Source: Magnolia sinica
Taxonomy: Eukaryota; Streptophyta; Magnoliopsida; Magnoliales; Magnoliaceae
NCBI RefSeq assembly: GCF_029962835.1
Contig: NC_080577.1
Location: 744,001-808,000 of the forward strand
Direction of reading: 5' to 3'
Length of the DNA stretch: 64,000 nucleotides
Part shown: piece by piece, positions 49,760 through 60,613 of the stretch
Layout: every line of letters begins with the position of its first letter
Numbering within the stretch: the first letter of the stretch is position 1
Notes under the pieces: model-generated
The model's database searches: none
What the model was told of the DNA's origin: nothing
Seen by the model: only the letters and a program-made list of their open reading frames with translations
Made by a program: the position numbers and the translations under genes

Positions 49760-50450
49760 TATTGAGTGTGGCCCATTTAACATACATGGGGCCCATTGAT
49801 GTGGCCAATTTGATGTATGTATGACCATGTTATGAGGCCTACTTTGATGTATGTTGTGGCCCATTTGTCAGGCCCACTTTGATGTATCTTTATCCACGCC
49901 ATCCAGGGCAGGCACCCCATTATGATATATATATCAGGGCCCATGGGTCGAGGCCCATTAGTGCTGCTATTTGATACAACCCACTTGATGTGTACGAGGC
50001 CCATTAGGGCGGCCCATTGATGCAAGGCCTATTGTGACATGTATTAGGCCCATGACGCGTGACCCATTTGATGTGTATAAGACCCATGGGTAGGGCCCAC
50101 ATATTATGTATTTGAAGCCCATGAGCAGAGCCCACCTGAGGTTTATATATGGGCCCCATTAATGTGGCCCACTTGTATTCGAGGCCCATGGGTTGCGGCC
50201 CATGGGTCGTGGCCCATTGTGATATATACTCGGCCCATACGTCGTGGCCCATTGAGATGTGTTTCCGACCCATTTAGTGAGGCCATTGTGAAATATTCCT
50301 ACTCTTGTGATGAGGCCCATTGAGATGTATTTCTGGCTCATTGATGCGGCCCACTTGTTGAATTGAGGCCCATTGGTGTGGCGTGCGGCCCAATGTATCG
50401 ACCCACCGTGATGTGTAGGTCCACGTGCTGTATGTGTAAGGCTCACCTGT
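49760..50450. repeat. GGCCCAT tandem array in the second LTR-like block
   Basis: Many units with GGCCCA(C/T)TTGATGT and AGGCCCATG words, spaced 25-50 bp, continuing more loosely at 50940-51200. Minus-strand frames read imperfect WA-MGP/HNGP peptide repeats. Homologous in type to 38757-39220. Around 50770-50930 a separate cluster of GTCGAT/GTCGAG words separates the two stretches. Confidence 0.7.
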
Positions 50451-53049
50451 GATGACTATTTGAGGCCTACTTGTTGGATATTTGGGCCCATCTTATGTTT
50501 GACTCTATGTGGACCACTCCTTGGGAGCAATGTTGGTTAAATGTCCACATTGCTAGGCAGTGATGGTTGGATGTCCACATTGTGACCCTTCCTTAAGCCT
50601 TATCAGGCCCATTCTCATCATTCTCTTAGTGGGTTAACCCAAATAAGTGGGCCCCATTTACCATGGACGGATGGCTCCATGCTACCAGATTTGATATAAC
50701 CATGGTCGAGGGTTGATCTTTATATTATGATTGATCAGATGTTCATCTATGGACCCAATCTTGTCTATGTGACCGGTCGTCGGTGTTGATTATCGATGCT
50801 GATTGTCGGTGCTAATTATCGATGTAGATTATCGTTGTCGATTTGTCGAGGTCGATTGTATTGGTCGGTTCCGATTGTCGAGGCCGATTCTGAGTATCGA
50901 ATTCGATTGCTAAGGCCGATTGTCGAGACTTACATGATGTATATGTGACCCGTAGTTGAGGGCCATTGTGATATGTATTAAGCCTATGATGCATGGTCCA
51001 TTTAATGAATTCAAGACCCATGTGTAGGGCCCACATGTCCTGTGTTTGAGGCCTATGGGCAAGGCCCATTGTGATGTATTCATGGCCCATGGGCAAGGCC
51101 CATTGTGATATGTATTAGACCCATGAGCAGGGTCCACCTGTTGTGTATATGTGGCCTTTGAGTAAGACCCATTGTGTTGTATATTAGGCCCTTGTGTGAG
51201 GCCGTGGGCCCATTATATGTTTGACTCTATGGAGGCCATTCCTTGGGGGCAATGTTGGTTAAGTGTCCACATGGTCGAGGTCGATTATCGATGCTGGTTG
51301 TGGATACCAGTTATGAGTATGTGACAGCATAGCATCATGATACATGCCCATACGCATCATCTGCATGTTTGTTATGAGAGGTGGTTGATCATTGCATATG
51401 TCATTGAGCATGTTGTTATGAGACTCCCTGATAGGTGGAGGTTATCTCACATGAGCACACGGTATGTGCAGGACTGATGCATGACTGGATTGTATGACTC
51501 ATGCATCTCGCATTATGATTACTTTACGCCCTAGCGACATCAGGGTCGTAGCCTCCACAGGCATATCGTGGATGGCCAAATAGGACACCGAAAATGTTTG
51601 GTCCTAGCATACGGGCGCCATAGATGTCCCTGGGTGAAAATCCCTAAACCTCCGTGGCCAGGAGACGCCCCAACGTCGAGACCGAGTGGATACATGAGCG
51701 CCCGAGTGCCAAATACCAGGAGGCCGCGTCTCCCACTGTGTCGTGGTCGGTTGGGAGGGGGTGTGGCCTTACTCGCCCGAGGGTAGGGGGCAATACTAGG
51801 CTAAGTTTGACCAGCTCGTGAATGGGTCCGCTATCGACGTGCTTGGGATAGGTATTGGCGACTATTGGCAAGGCGGATAGTGAGGTTTCTTATGCTCACT
51901 TGGTCGGTGGAAGAGTGGCAGTGCCATTTGGAGTGTACTAAACCCCGGTGATGATTCCAGAGATGAACTGTACCGATATGTGGATTTAGTGAGCAGGAGT
52001 TGCATACTCATTCATGCATTCATTCATTCACTATCTACTCGGGTTGGTGGTAAGCAACTAGTTGATACGTGTGCCTTCGCAATGGCCAGGATTTCGGTTG
52101 GGGCGCGCGACTAACCTGAGATCAGGAGTCTACCACATTGAGTCTGACTATCCAAATTTAGGTATGGGACTGGTTTGGATAGAAGTCTCTTGTGATGGAC
52201 CCCATAGCCTGCGATACTACGTACTACCATCTCGACTTCACACTCCAGTATGGTCATTCCATCCGCACCGCATATTGCATTACATCCGCGGCATATGACA
52301 TCTTGGGTTACTGTGTTTCTACATTTATATGGTTTAGATATGGCTGACGTATTTGTGAACACATAAGAAATGTATATTGTATTGCATCCTCTACATTTGA
52401 TATTTGGCTCTTTATGACTCCTCGTTTGCGTAGCTGTTATATATTGCGTATATATCGATTGGCTCATGGACTTGTTCATATTTCCGCTTACTCTGTTATC
52501 GTATGATCTATGATCTTGTGAGTATTTCTGTTTACTCAGATAATTCATGATCTTGCTAGTATCTTTGCTTATTCCGATATTGTACGGTTTATGGATTACC
52601 AGTACTTCCAGTTTGTATGATAATGGCATTGTATCGAATACTTGGCACTTACCTTGTGCACACACTTACACCACCCTCTAAGTTTTCTATAAGCTTATGC
52701 ACGATAGATGCGTGCAGGTGTTTTTAGGTTGCAGCAGCGTTGAGCTTGGAGCGTGCAGTTGTATTCTGGAGCTTTGATTTCGATATATGTATTTCCCTTT
52801 CAGCATTGTATTCAAATGATTATATTAGTGGATATGTGATGATGATGTTGCCTTTATGATTTGGGTATACTTGTGGTTATGCTTATTACGAGATAAATGT
52901 ACATTGGCAAAAAAAAATCCTCCTTGTAGGATCCCAGGATCGGAATCGGCGTGTGAACGCTAAGATCCGAGAATGGGGTACTACGAGGTTGTTACAGATT
53001 CGGCAATCGGGATTTCTATGAATCCGATTTACGGATTTGGGGCGTGACA

Positions 53050-54795
53050 ATTCCTATGCTTTTCGCGGTCATCCCAAACAATTCCGTGTTGATTCACGGT
53101 CGTTTGAGGCATTTCGCATCAATTCCCTTCACTTCACGGTCATTTGCATGCATTTCGCGGTCAAATCGCTTTAAACCATGATCATTCCCATGCATTTCAC
53201 GGTCATTCCAAACAATTCCGTGTTGATTCACGGTCGTTTTGAGGCATTTCGCGGTCAATTCCCTTCACTTCACGGTCAGTTGCATGCATTTCGTAGTCAA
53301 ATCGCTTCAAACCATGATCATTCCCATGCATTTCGCGGTCATCCCAAACAATTCCGTGTTGATTCACGGTCGTTTCGAGGCATTTCGCGGTCAATTTCCT
53401 TCACTCCACGGTCAGTTGCATGCATTTCGCGGTCAATTCGCTTCAAACCATGATCATTCCTATGCATTTCGCGGTCATCCCAAACAATTCCGTGTTGATT
53501 CACGGTCGTTTCGAGGCATTTCGCGGTCAATTCGCTTCACTCCACGGTCAATTGCATGCATTTCGCGGTCAATTCACTTCAAACCATGATCATTCCCATG
53601 CATTTCACTGTCATCCCAAACAATTCCGTGTTGATTCACGGTCGTTTCGAGGCATTTCGCGGTCAATTCGCTTCACTTCACGGTCAGTTGCATGCATTTC
53701 GCGGTCAATTCGCTTCAAACCATGATCATTCTCATGCACTTCACGGTCGTCCCAAACAATTCCGTGTTGATTCACGGTCGTTTCGAGGCATTTCGCGGTC
53801 AATTCGCTTCACTTCACGGTCATTTGCATGCATTTCGCGGTCAATTCGCTTCAAACCATGATCATTCCCATGCATTTCACGGTCATTCCAAACAATTCCG
53901 TGTTGATTCACGGTCGTTTCGAGGCATTTCGCGGTCAATTCCCTTCACCTCATGGTCATTTTGCATTCGCAATCAAATCGCTTCAAACCATGATCATTCC
54001 CATGCATTTCGCGGTCATCCCAAACAATTCCGTGTTGATTCACGGTCGTTTCGAGGCATTTCACGGTCAATTCCCTTCACTGCACGGTCAGTTGCATGCA
54101 TTTCGCGGTCAAATCGCTTCAAACCATGATCATTCCCATGCACTTCACGGTCGTCCCAAACAATTCCGTGTTGATTCACGGTCGTTTCGAGGCATTTCAC
54201 AGTCAATTCGCTTCACTTCACGGTCATTTGCATGCATTTCGCGGTCAATTCGCTTCAAACCATGATCATTCCCATGCATTTCACGGTCGTCCCAAACAAT
54301 TCCGTGTTGATTCACAGTCATTTCGCGGTCAATTCCCTTCACTTGACGATCATTTGCATGCATTTTACGGTCAAATCACTTCAAACCATGATCATTCCCA
54401 TGCATTTCACGGTCGTCCCAAACAATTTCGTGTTGATTCACGGTCATTTCGAGGCATTTCGCAGTCAATTCCCTTCACTTCACGGCCCTTTGGATGCATT
54501 TCGCGCTCAAATCGCTTTAAACCATGATCATTCCCATGCATTTCACTCGTCCCAAACAATTTCGTGTTGATTCACGGTCGTTTGAGGCATTTCGCGGTCA
54601 ATTCCCTTCACTTCACGGTCCAATTGCATGCATTTCGCGCTCAAATCACATCAATACATGATCATTCCCATGCACTTCACGGTCATCCCAAACAATTCCG
54701 TGTTGATTCACGGTAGTTTGAGGCATTTCATGGTCAATTCGCTTCACTTCACGGTCATTTGCATGCATTTTGTGGTCAATTCGCTTCAAACCATG
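53050..54795 (+). repeat. inner-right 136-bp array, plus orientation, distal part
   Basis: About 12-13 units. Units near 53940 and 54300-54360 have internal deletions of part of the 21-bp ladder. Orientation flips at about 54796, where GCTTCAAACCATGAT meets ATGCCTCGAAACGACCG. Confidence 0.9.
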
Positions 54796-55080
54796 ATATG
54801 CCTCGAAACGACCGTGAATCAACACGGAATTGTTTGGGATGACCGTGAAGTGCATGGGAATGATCATGGTTTGAAGCGATTTGAGCGCGAAATGCATGCA
54901 AATGACCGTGAAGTGAAGGGAATTGACCGCGAAATGCCTCGAAACGACCGTGAATCAACACGAAATAGTTTGGGATGACCGTGAAATGCATGGAATTGTC
55001 CGTGAAGTGGAGGGAATTGACGGTGAAATGCATGGAAATGACCACGAACTGATTGAAATTGACCGCAAAGTGAATGAAAT
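54796..55080 (-). repeat. outer-right tandem array, minus orientation
   Basis: Inverted counterpart of 43394-43710, including the degenerate 21-bp steps next to the outer repeat. Confidence 0.85.
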
Positions 55081-56289
55081 GGATTTTCGACCATCGACCT
55101 GATGGAATCTTGGAAAATAACTAGGTTAGTTGGCTAAAGTATCTTCTCCTACCCCAAAATCATATAGGGTACATCAAGTAACTAATTTTGGTTTATAAGA
55201 TATTCTTGTTGAATGAATAGAGAAATAAATGAAAAAAAGAGAGAATTTTTTTTTTATATGCTTATATATACATATTTATATAAATATGTATTAGAGAAAA
55301 TTGTAGGTAGAATAAAGTTCTCCATGTAAAAAATAAAAACTAAAAAATAAAAAATAAAAAAATAAAAAAATTTGCATAATCTGTAGCTATATCTTCGATA
55401 CATATCGAATACACTTCGATTAATCGAAAATTGCAGGATTTTTTATGCAAAGTTGCTGGACAGTTTTGGACCTTTTCCGATTAATCGAAAGACATTCGAT
55501 ATATCGAAGTACATATCGAAAGACCTTCGATGTATAGTAGAGGACATATTGAAAAAGCATTGGCTGCGGTTATCGCTACGGTTATAATCCGTAGCCAAAG
55601 ATACCAGCTCTTTTTTTTCCCTGTTGTAATCCCCACCGCCTTTGTGGGTCCTTTTATGAGGTATGTGTTATATCCAAACCGTCCATCTATTTGGCGAACT
55701 CGTACTAACGCTTGGGAAGAAAAATAAGATAGATTTAGCTATCAAGTGGACCACACTGTAAAAGGCAGTGGAAGATTGAACGTCTACCATTGAAACCCTT
55801 TTAGGGGTCCCAGAAGTTTTGGATCATTACAAAATTTGTTTTTCCTCTTCATCCAGGTCTCCGTGACATTATGAATATATTGGATGGAAAATAAATGTTA
55901 TGGTGGGCCCTACAAAATTTTTAACGGTTAAAATCAATTTTGCCGTTGCTATTTGTGGCGTGGCCCAGTTGATCTTTGGATAGGATTTTTTTTTTTTGAT
56001 AATGCTCCGAAATGATCTCGAACTATGGATGAACGTTGTGGATATAATAAATACGTAACTGTGGGGCCATGTAATTCTGATATCTTTTGAACCGTTCGTA
56101 CAACTCGGCGTTCGAGGAGTCTCAGCGCTCGTCTTCGAGCACCACATACCCGCTTGAAGGAACAAGCAGGTGCATTTTCGACCTTTGGCAAGCCTTCCGT
56201 ACAGCTGGGGCGTATTCTCGCTGTGGAAAATGAGGTGGGCGTAGTTTCCTAAATGGGCCATAAATGGGTCGTACAGTCGCAAATTTCTC
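55081..56289 (-). repeat. right outer terminal inverted repeat
   Basis: Inverted counterpart of 42162-43393. It ends GTACAGTCGCAAATTTCTC. Confidence 0.85.
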
Positions 56290-56958
56290 AATAAATAATG
56301 ATGATTGAAAAAAAATCTTTTAAATTATACCTTAACACTTTATTCCTGCTAACGCATTACCTTTGAACAACATCCGAGCCGTTCAAAAGGTGGGACTCAC
56401 TATGAAGACCGTTTGTGACTAAAACTAGGACGGTCTGCTTATCAGCAGGCATCACCGTCAAAATCAATGGGCATGATGATGATCTGATCCGATCCACAGG
56501 TATAGCCCACAGACTGAGTGGATTTATCTGACTTTCGGCCCAGGTGATCTTTAATGATATGGCCCACCTTTCTACGGTTTGGATGTTCTGCACAATTTGA
56601 AAATTTTCTAACAACAGAAAGAAAACACATTCACATCAAGCTGCAGTAACGTGCATAGATACGTACGAACGCACCTACCATAACAGGCAACTCGATCAGA
56701 GCCGTCCAAAACATGGGCCCATTTTGAATGGGTTGGAACCCAATAATCTCATTCAATAGAAAACCCAAACCGTCGAATTAACAGACAATTGCTTACTGAA
56801 TCTCAACTACTGCAATTTGTCTTTCCAACCATCCGTTAGAGGGACATGGAAAGAAATGGTAGGTCAGGACTAACTCACAATCGAGCCCATCAATTGGACG
56901 GTCTAGATTGAATACTCATAGAACTTCTAGTGTGAGTACTAAGTATACGTATACGAAC
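56290..56958 (-). other. intron 1 sequence of the CHY gene, left of exon 1
   Basis: Intronic sequence between the foldback element and exon 1. It holds short phrases of the 'gggccca' family but no coding signature. Confidence 0.5.
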
Positions 56959-56987
56959 CTGTATTCTCCTTTGCCATCCGCTTCCAT

Positions 56988-59900
56988 GGCTGTACTACGT
57001 CTACGGCCTAAGAAGGCGTGAGAAATTTCACCTGAGCTTGAATAGATTTCGTCTGTCTATAATACAGATCGACCCGTATGCATATATTCTCAATGAGAAT
57101 TTAGAGCCTCGACATTTGTGGTGGATCCAGATCAAACGGTCTAAAAGTAAACACGTCAGCTACCCCTTAGCTTTTAGTAAATGACAAATGATTAATTTTC
57201 TTATTTTTCCCAAACTACTATTAAAGAGGACCGTAATTTATTGTACGTAATCGAGTCCCAGTGTGGCAGAGGATAACATGCTACCGCGGGCACATCTGCC
57301 CAGGACGTGGATTCTCAGTCCCCGGAAGCTGTGTGGAGCCCACAGAGATTTCCGTGACAAATCCACTCCGTCCATCAGTTTCAAAAGACCACAATAGAAC
57401 AGGATCATAAAAATCAGGCAGATCCAAAACTCATGTTGGACGTACCATTGGAAACATTTTGGGGGCCACAAAAGTTTTATATAAGGATGATATTTGTGCC
57501 TACAGTTTATGTGAGTGGGCCCCACCATAGTGCACATGCGCACCACAACCCAAAGGACAGTTATATGTATGAAAGAAAAAAGACAGTTATATCCAATTGA
57601 CCACGGGTCCATATTCAACTTTGGGCGCAGCCAATGAGCGGACCATCTGATCAACGGGTTCATATTCAACTTTGGGCGCAGCCAATGACCGGACCATCTG
57701 ATGAACAGCCCTCATCTCGCACACAGATGACACATGTTGGGAGAGCTGGATTAGGCTTTAGAAGGTGCCTTTTGTATTTCACCCATCCACTGAACATCCA
57801 GCTCAGGACTGGGAACACTCAAACGGTACCTGTGGCGAGTTTTGCCGTAGAGAAAATGTAGTGATAGGATAGATCAGGAGTTTAGTGGAGGAGACTTGTA
57901 AGAACTCTTAGATTGAAATAGAAAAGTTTATGCAAGACCATCCATCTACAGAGGAGAAGCGTCAACAATCAGAGATGGGACCCATCATGTAATTGGTTTT
58001 GGATCATCCAAAGGTGACTCCAGATCCAAAGGCTATAGCAGTAGGCCAGGTGTATCCCAGGCTGTAGCTGGCAATGTGAATTGAAACCGGCACCAGATGC
58101 CAATTGCACTCGCTGAAATGCGTGTGAGATCAGAAACGTTTGTCGGATGGAGGCCCACCTGATGATCCAATCTGCATGATTTTAGCTGCTGTATAGAATC
58201 CAAATAGTGAAGATTGCCTGATGAGCAAGTCCAACATGAGTGCACTCAAGCCAGTGTAATTAGTGTTCCGCCATGTCAATTTTCAATAACAAAGAGCAAC
58301 AATAGCAACAACCCATAAGATGGGAAGAACTTGGGGATCATCAGATTGGCAATCCTGACCCTCCATTCAATGGACTTGTTAGTGGACCATCAACCATGTC
58401 CTTTAGCTAGTATTTCACTTGTCAATCCAGGTGCTGGCTACTGAGCTGTACAAGGAAGCCATGCAAAATAAAAAGCCATATGAAACATGGATCTTATTTA
58501 ATTTCCTCACATGCTTGGATTCTGGGTGATTGGTTTTAAAATGTCCGCAGACGAGCATCCAATGTCGAAGAAAAATGGCACCAACCACTTCTACTGGCCA
58601 TCATTTTCATTTTTTTTTAAGGGGCATGCACCGTTGTGGTGAGTTCAAATATCTAACCGTTGTTGAGATGCGTCACCTCAGCAAACTTTCAGAGCCAGAA
58701 ATAAGATAAATCAAAAACTAAATGGACCACAGAACAGAGGAAATATCGAGAGGGAAAGCTCATCTTTGACTAGCATGGGGGCCCAACAGTGTTGTTTATA
58801 TATAACCGAGGCCATTCAGTTCAGACCCGAGGGGATATCCAATATCCAGGCTGTTTTGCCACTCAGGAAAGCCCCTGTGGAATTCGAGGGTGGGTTTTCC
58901 CTCAAAGCTCATCTTTCCTGTGACCCACATTAGTTTTGGATCAGACAGTTGTTTTCCAAGGTGACGTATCTGATAGACAAATTGGATAGTGAAAATGCAT
59001 CGCATGGGCCCCACAATCGCCCAGTAACATGGTAAGCTTGTAAACAATGTAGTTTTTCAATCTGAAACTGATGAAATGGATCTGAAATAAGAATGGACAA
59101 TGAAATCTATGATATTAGAAAATATACGTGGGATTTTCTCTCCCTTGTCTGAATATATCAGTAATAATTTTAGGCTGTCCAAAGAGATTAAGAGAAGCTG
59201 ACTAGCGCAAAGACTGATAAAGCAGAGAGCCTGTAAGACGTTTTTTTCTTTTTCAGCAAACATGCAAACTGTACATTCCAAGTTGAGACAACTGCCCTAG
59301 CATGAGCAAAGCTTTTCAAGAGCCATGTTCTCGTCGCCACCAACACTTTCCAGAGTCGCCGTCACCAATGCCTCCGGGAATTCCATCTCTACCAGCTTCT
59401 GTACCTGTAGGCAGGAACGGTTTGGATTCATTGGATTCTCTGATTTTACTAAGGTATTGTGCTCAGTAAGGAACTATATGATACTTTTCAGTTTGTACAA
59501 GCACGGCCCACGGTCTGATGAGCCAGACAGTTGACCTGAGGGCCTCAAAGTGGATGGACCATGGCCCAAAATCTCCTTGAGTAGTTGCCTGAAAATAAAC
59601 CGTCCAGAAAGGAATGAAGCAAAAGAGTCCCCAATCAATTGGAAAGGCCTAACAAATGGATGATTGGGGATGTATAATACTGAGAGATTTTAGGGGGCAG
59701 CCAAGTCCATCCACAGTGTGGCCCACATAATCAATGTTCTGCGCTATCCTGCCAACGATAACCATGCATATCATTGGGTCGAGGGTCACATGAACTTTCC
59801 CCTATGTTATGATGACATTAAAAACATTCCCATGAATGCCTATTGTGATGCGCACAGCCGCACACTTTCATGGATCTCGACTAAGTTGACTTATATATAT

Positions 59901-60610
59901 CCGGCTTATATGTGGCATATGCATATGGGCAATGGACAAAAATCAGGCTGATCAGAACAAGGAAGCTATCCAATCAAGGGGCTTGCAAATATACTGTTAA
60001 AACAAAGCTGAGAGCAGTGGTTGGCTTTCAACAACTGATGGTAACAACAATCAGCCAATTAGGATTTGTCCAATCACTGTATTTTTGGGCCACAGCCCAT
60101 CCACTTGGCACTCCAGATCAATGGTCCTAGTCGCCCTGCACAATTATATGGTCAGAGGATGGAACAACAAACCCACTTTCCACCAGATCAATGGTCCTAA
60201 TCACCCTGCACAATCCATATATAAAATTTTCCTGCACCCATTCATATAACCGTAGCCCCGACTAGACACGTATGACTGTTGATCTGACACAGACTCTCCA
60301 TGGTCGATCGGCTTATCCGATCGTACCAAGATCATGTCCTAGTGTGAATCCATTGTCGGGAAGTGTACCCTATAACGCAAATGAGCCGTGGGCCTCCCCA
60401 AAGGCCCTATTCGTCAGAAATGGCCGCCCACAGGGTATAAACATAGTATAAGAAGGCCCTGGGTCATTTGCACCCTATGTGGGGCTATAAATAGTTCTCA
60501 TTTTACCCTCTCTCTCCCATATACGAATTTCATAAACAAGGCACACATGTAACTTTACACGTGGCACACATGTAGCGTTGAAAAGTATGTTGGAGATCTG
60601 AGCAGTGCTT
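56988..60610. other. upstream of the CHY exon and intergenic, no gene seen
   Basis: The first part would be the promoter of the CHY gene on the minus strand. 57340-57560 and 58900-59030 carry 'gggccca' family phrases. Open frames at 59325-59534 and 59718-60130 were read and have no recognised domain. A second ACCAGATCAATGGTCCTA phrase near 60183 repeats one near 60113. Confidence 0.5.
57604..57705 (+). repeat. 51-bp direct tandem duplication
   Basis: Units 57604-57654 and 57655-57705 share CATATTCAACTTTGGGCGCA and GCCAATGA-CGGACCATCTGA and differ at a few positions. Confidence 0.85.
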
Positions 60611-60613
60611 TAA

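Larger units (their letters stand above)
46879..53049 (+). mobile_element. 6.2-kb Tekay/Del-like solo LTR (candidate) inserted in the 136-bp array
   Basis: Starts TGTAAGACCCGT and ends TTTGGGGCGTGACA; no gag-pol inside. The 136-bp unit interrupted at CGCTTCAAACC resumes after 53049 at ATTCCTATGC, so only about six unit bases are lost and TGCCCTCT is extra. No clean 5-bp target duplication. It is longer than 36474-40644, mainly through extra 'gggccca' family copies (about 47850-48120, 48250-48520, 48590-48900, 49430-49720) and longer GGCCCAT arrays. Confidence 0.65.
42162..56289. mobile_element. giant foldback (MULE-like?) element with nested LTR
   Basis: The two outer ends are inverted copies, each with GAGAAATTTGCGACTGTAC at the tip. 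Inside lie tandem arrays flipping orientation symmetrically around a unique centre. Without the inserted 46879-53049 block it is about 8.0 kb. Foldback elements are defined by long inverted repeats built partly of tandem repeats, and some (for example FARE in Arabidopsis) are Mutator-related. The GAGAAATTT tip recalls Mutator ends. No 9-bp target duplication is seen (ACAGAAACG versus AATAAATAA), and no transposase gene is present, so the superfamily is open. Confidence 0.75.
41379..56987 (-). pseudogene. 5' part of a CHY zinc-finger (MIEL1/CHYR1-like RING E3 ligase) gene
   Basis: Three minus-strand exons join cleanly: 56987-56959 (ATG, 9 codons plus AG), 41641-41554 and 41432-41379. GT-AG borders and phases fit and give 57 codons. 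The product starts [18 protein letters not shown], continues [16 protein letters not shown] and ends HELPSHDVQL. This is the start of the CHY zinc finger, whose Cys/His ligands C11, H13, C18, C24, C25, C31, H33, C34 and H35 are present. In this family CHY, CTCHY and RING domains follow in order and form a ubiquitin ligase acting on MYB and other factors. The rest is not found: left of 41379 there is only retrotransposon sequence up to ABIL1. The foldback element fills intron 1. A transcript ending early or relocated exons are alternatives. Confidence 0.65.

Noticed and set aside
38890-51137. Minus-strand frames rich in WA, MYQMG and HNGP peptides
   Set aside because: Translation of degenerate GGCCCAT tandem arrays in LTR-like blocks; no protein family.
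39717-51786. Similar plus-strand frames at 39717-39977 and 51568-51786 (PWVKVPKP/PWVKIPKP, TSRPSG)
   Set aside because: Conserved between the two blocks because the LTR DNA is homologous; frames differ in length and end at different stops, so not taken as genes.
43380-55094. Dozens of overlapping ~60-160 codon open frames on both strands with HAFRGQ/EMHANDREV-type peptides
   Set aside because: They repeat every 136 bp in shifting frames on both strands. 136 is not a multiple of 3, so one DNA repeat yields the same peptides in all frames. No start context, splice sites or known domain.
42900-55560. CRISPR-like direct repeats
   Set aside because: The units are 136 bp without unique spacers and the genome is plant nuclear.
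59325-59534. Possible first exon (MFSSPPTLSRVAV...) with a GTATTG donor near 59454
   Set aside because: No downstream exon or recognised domain; composition alone is not enough.
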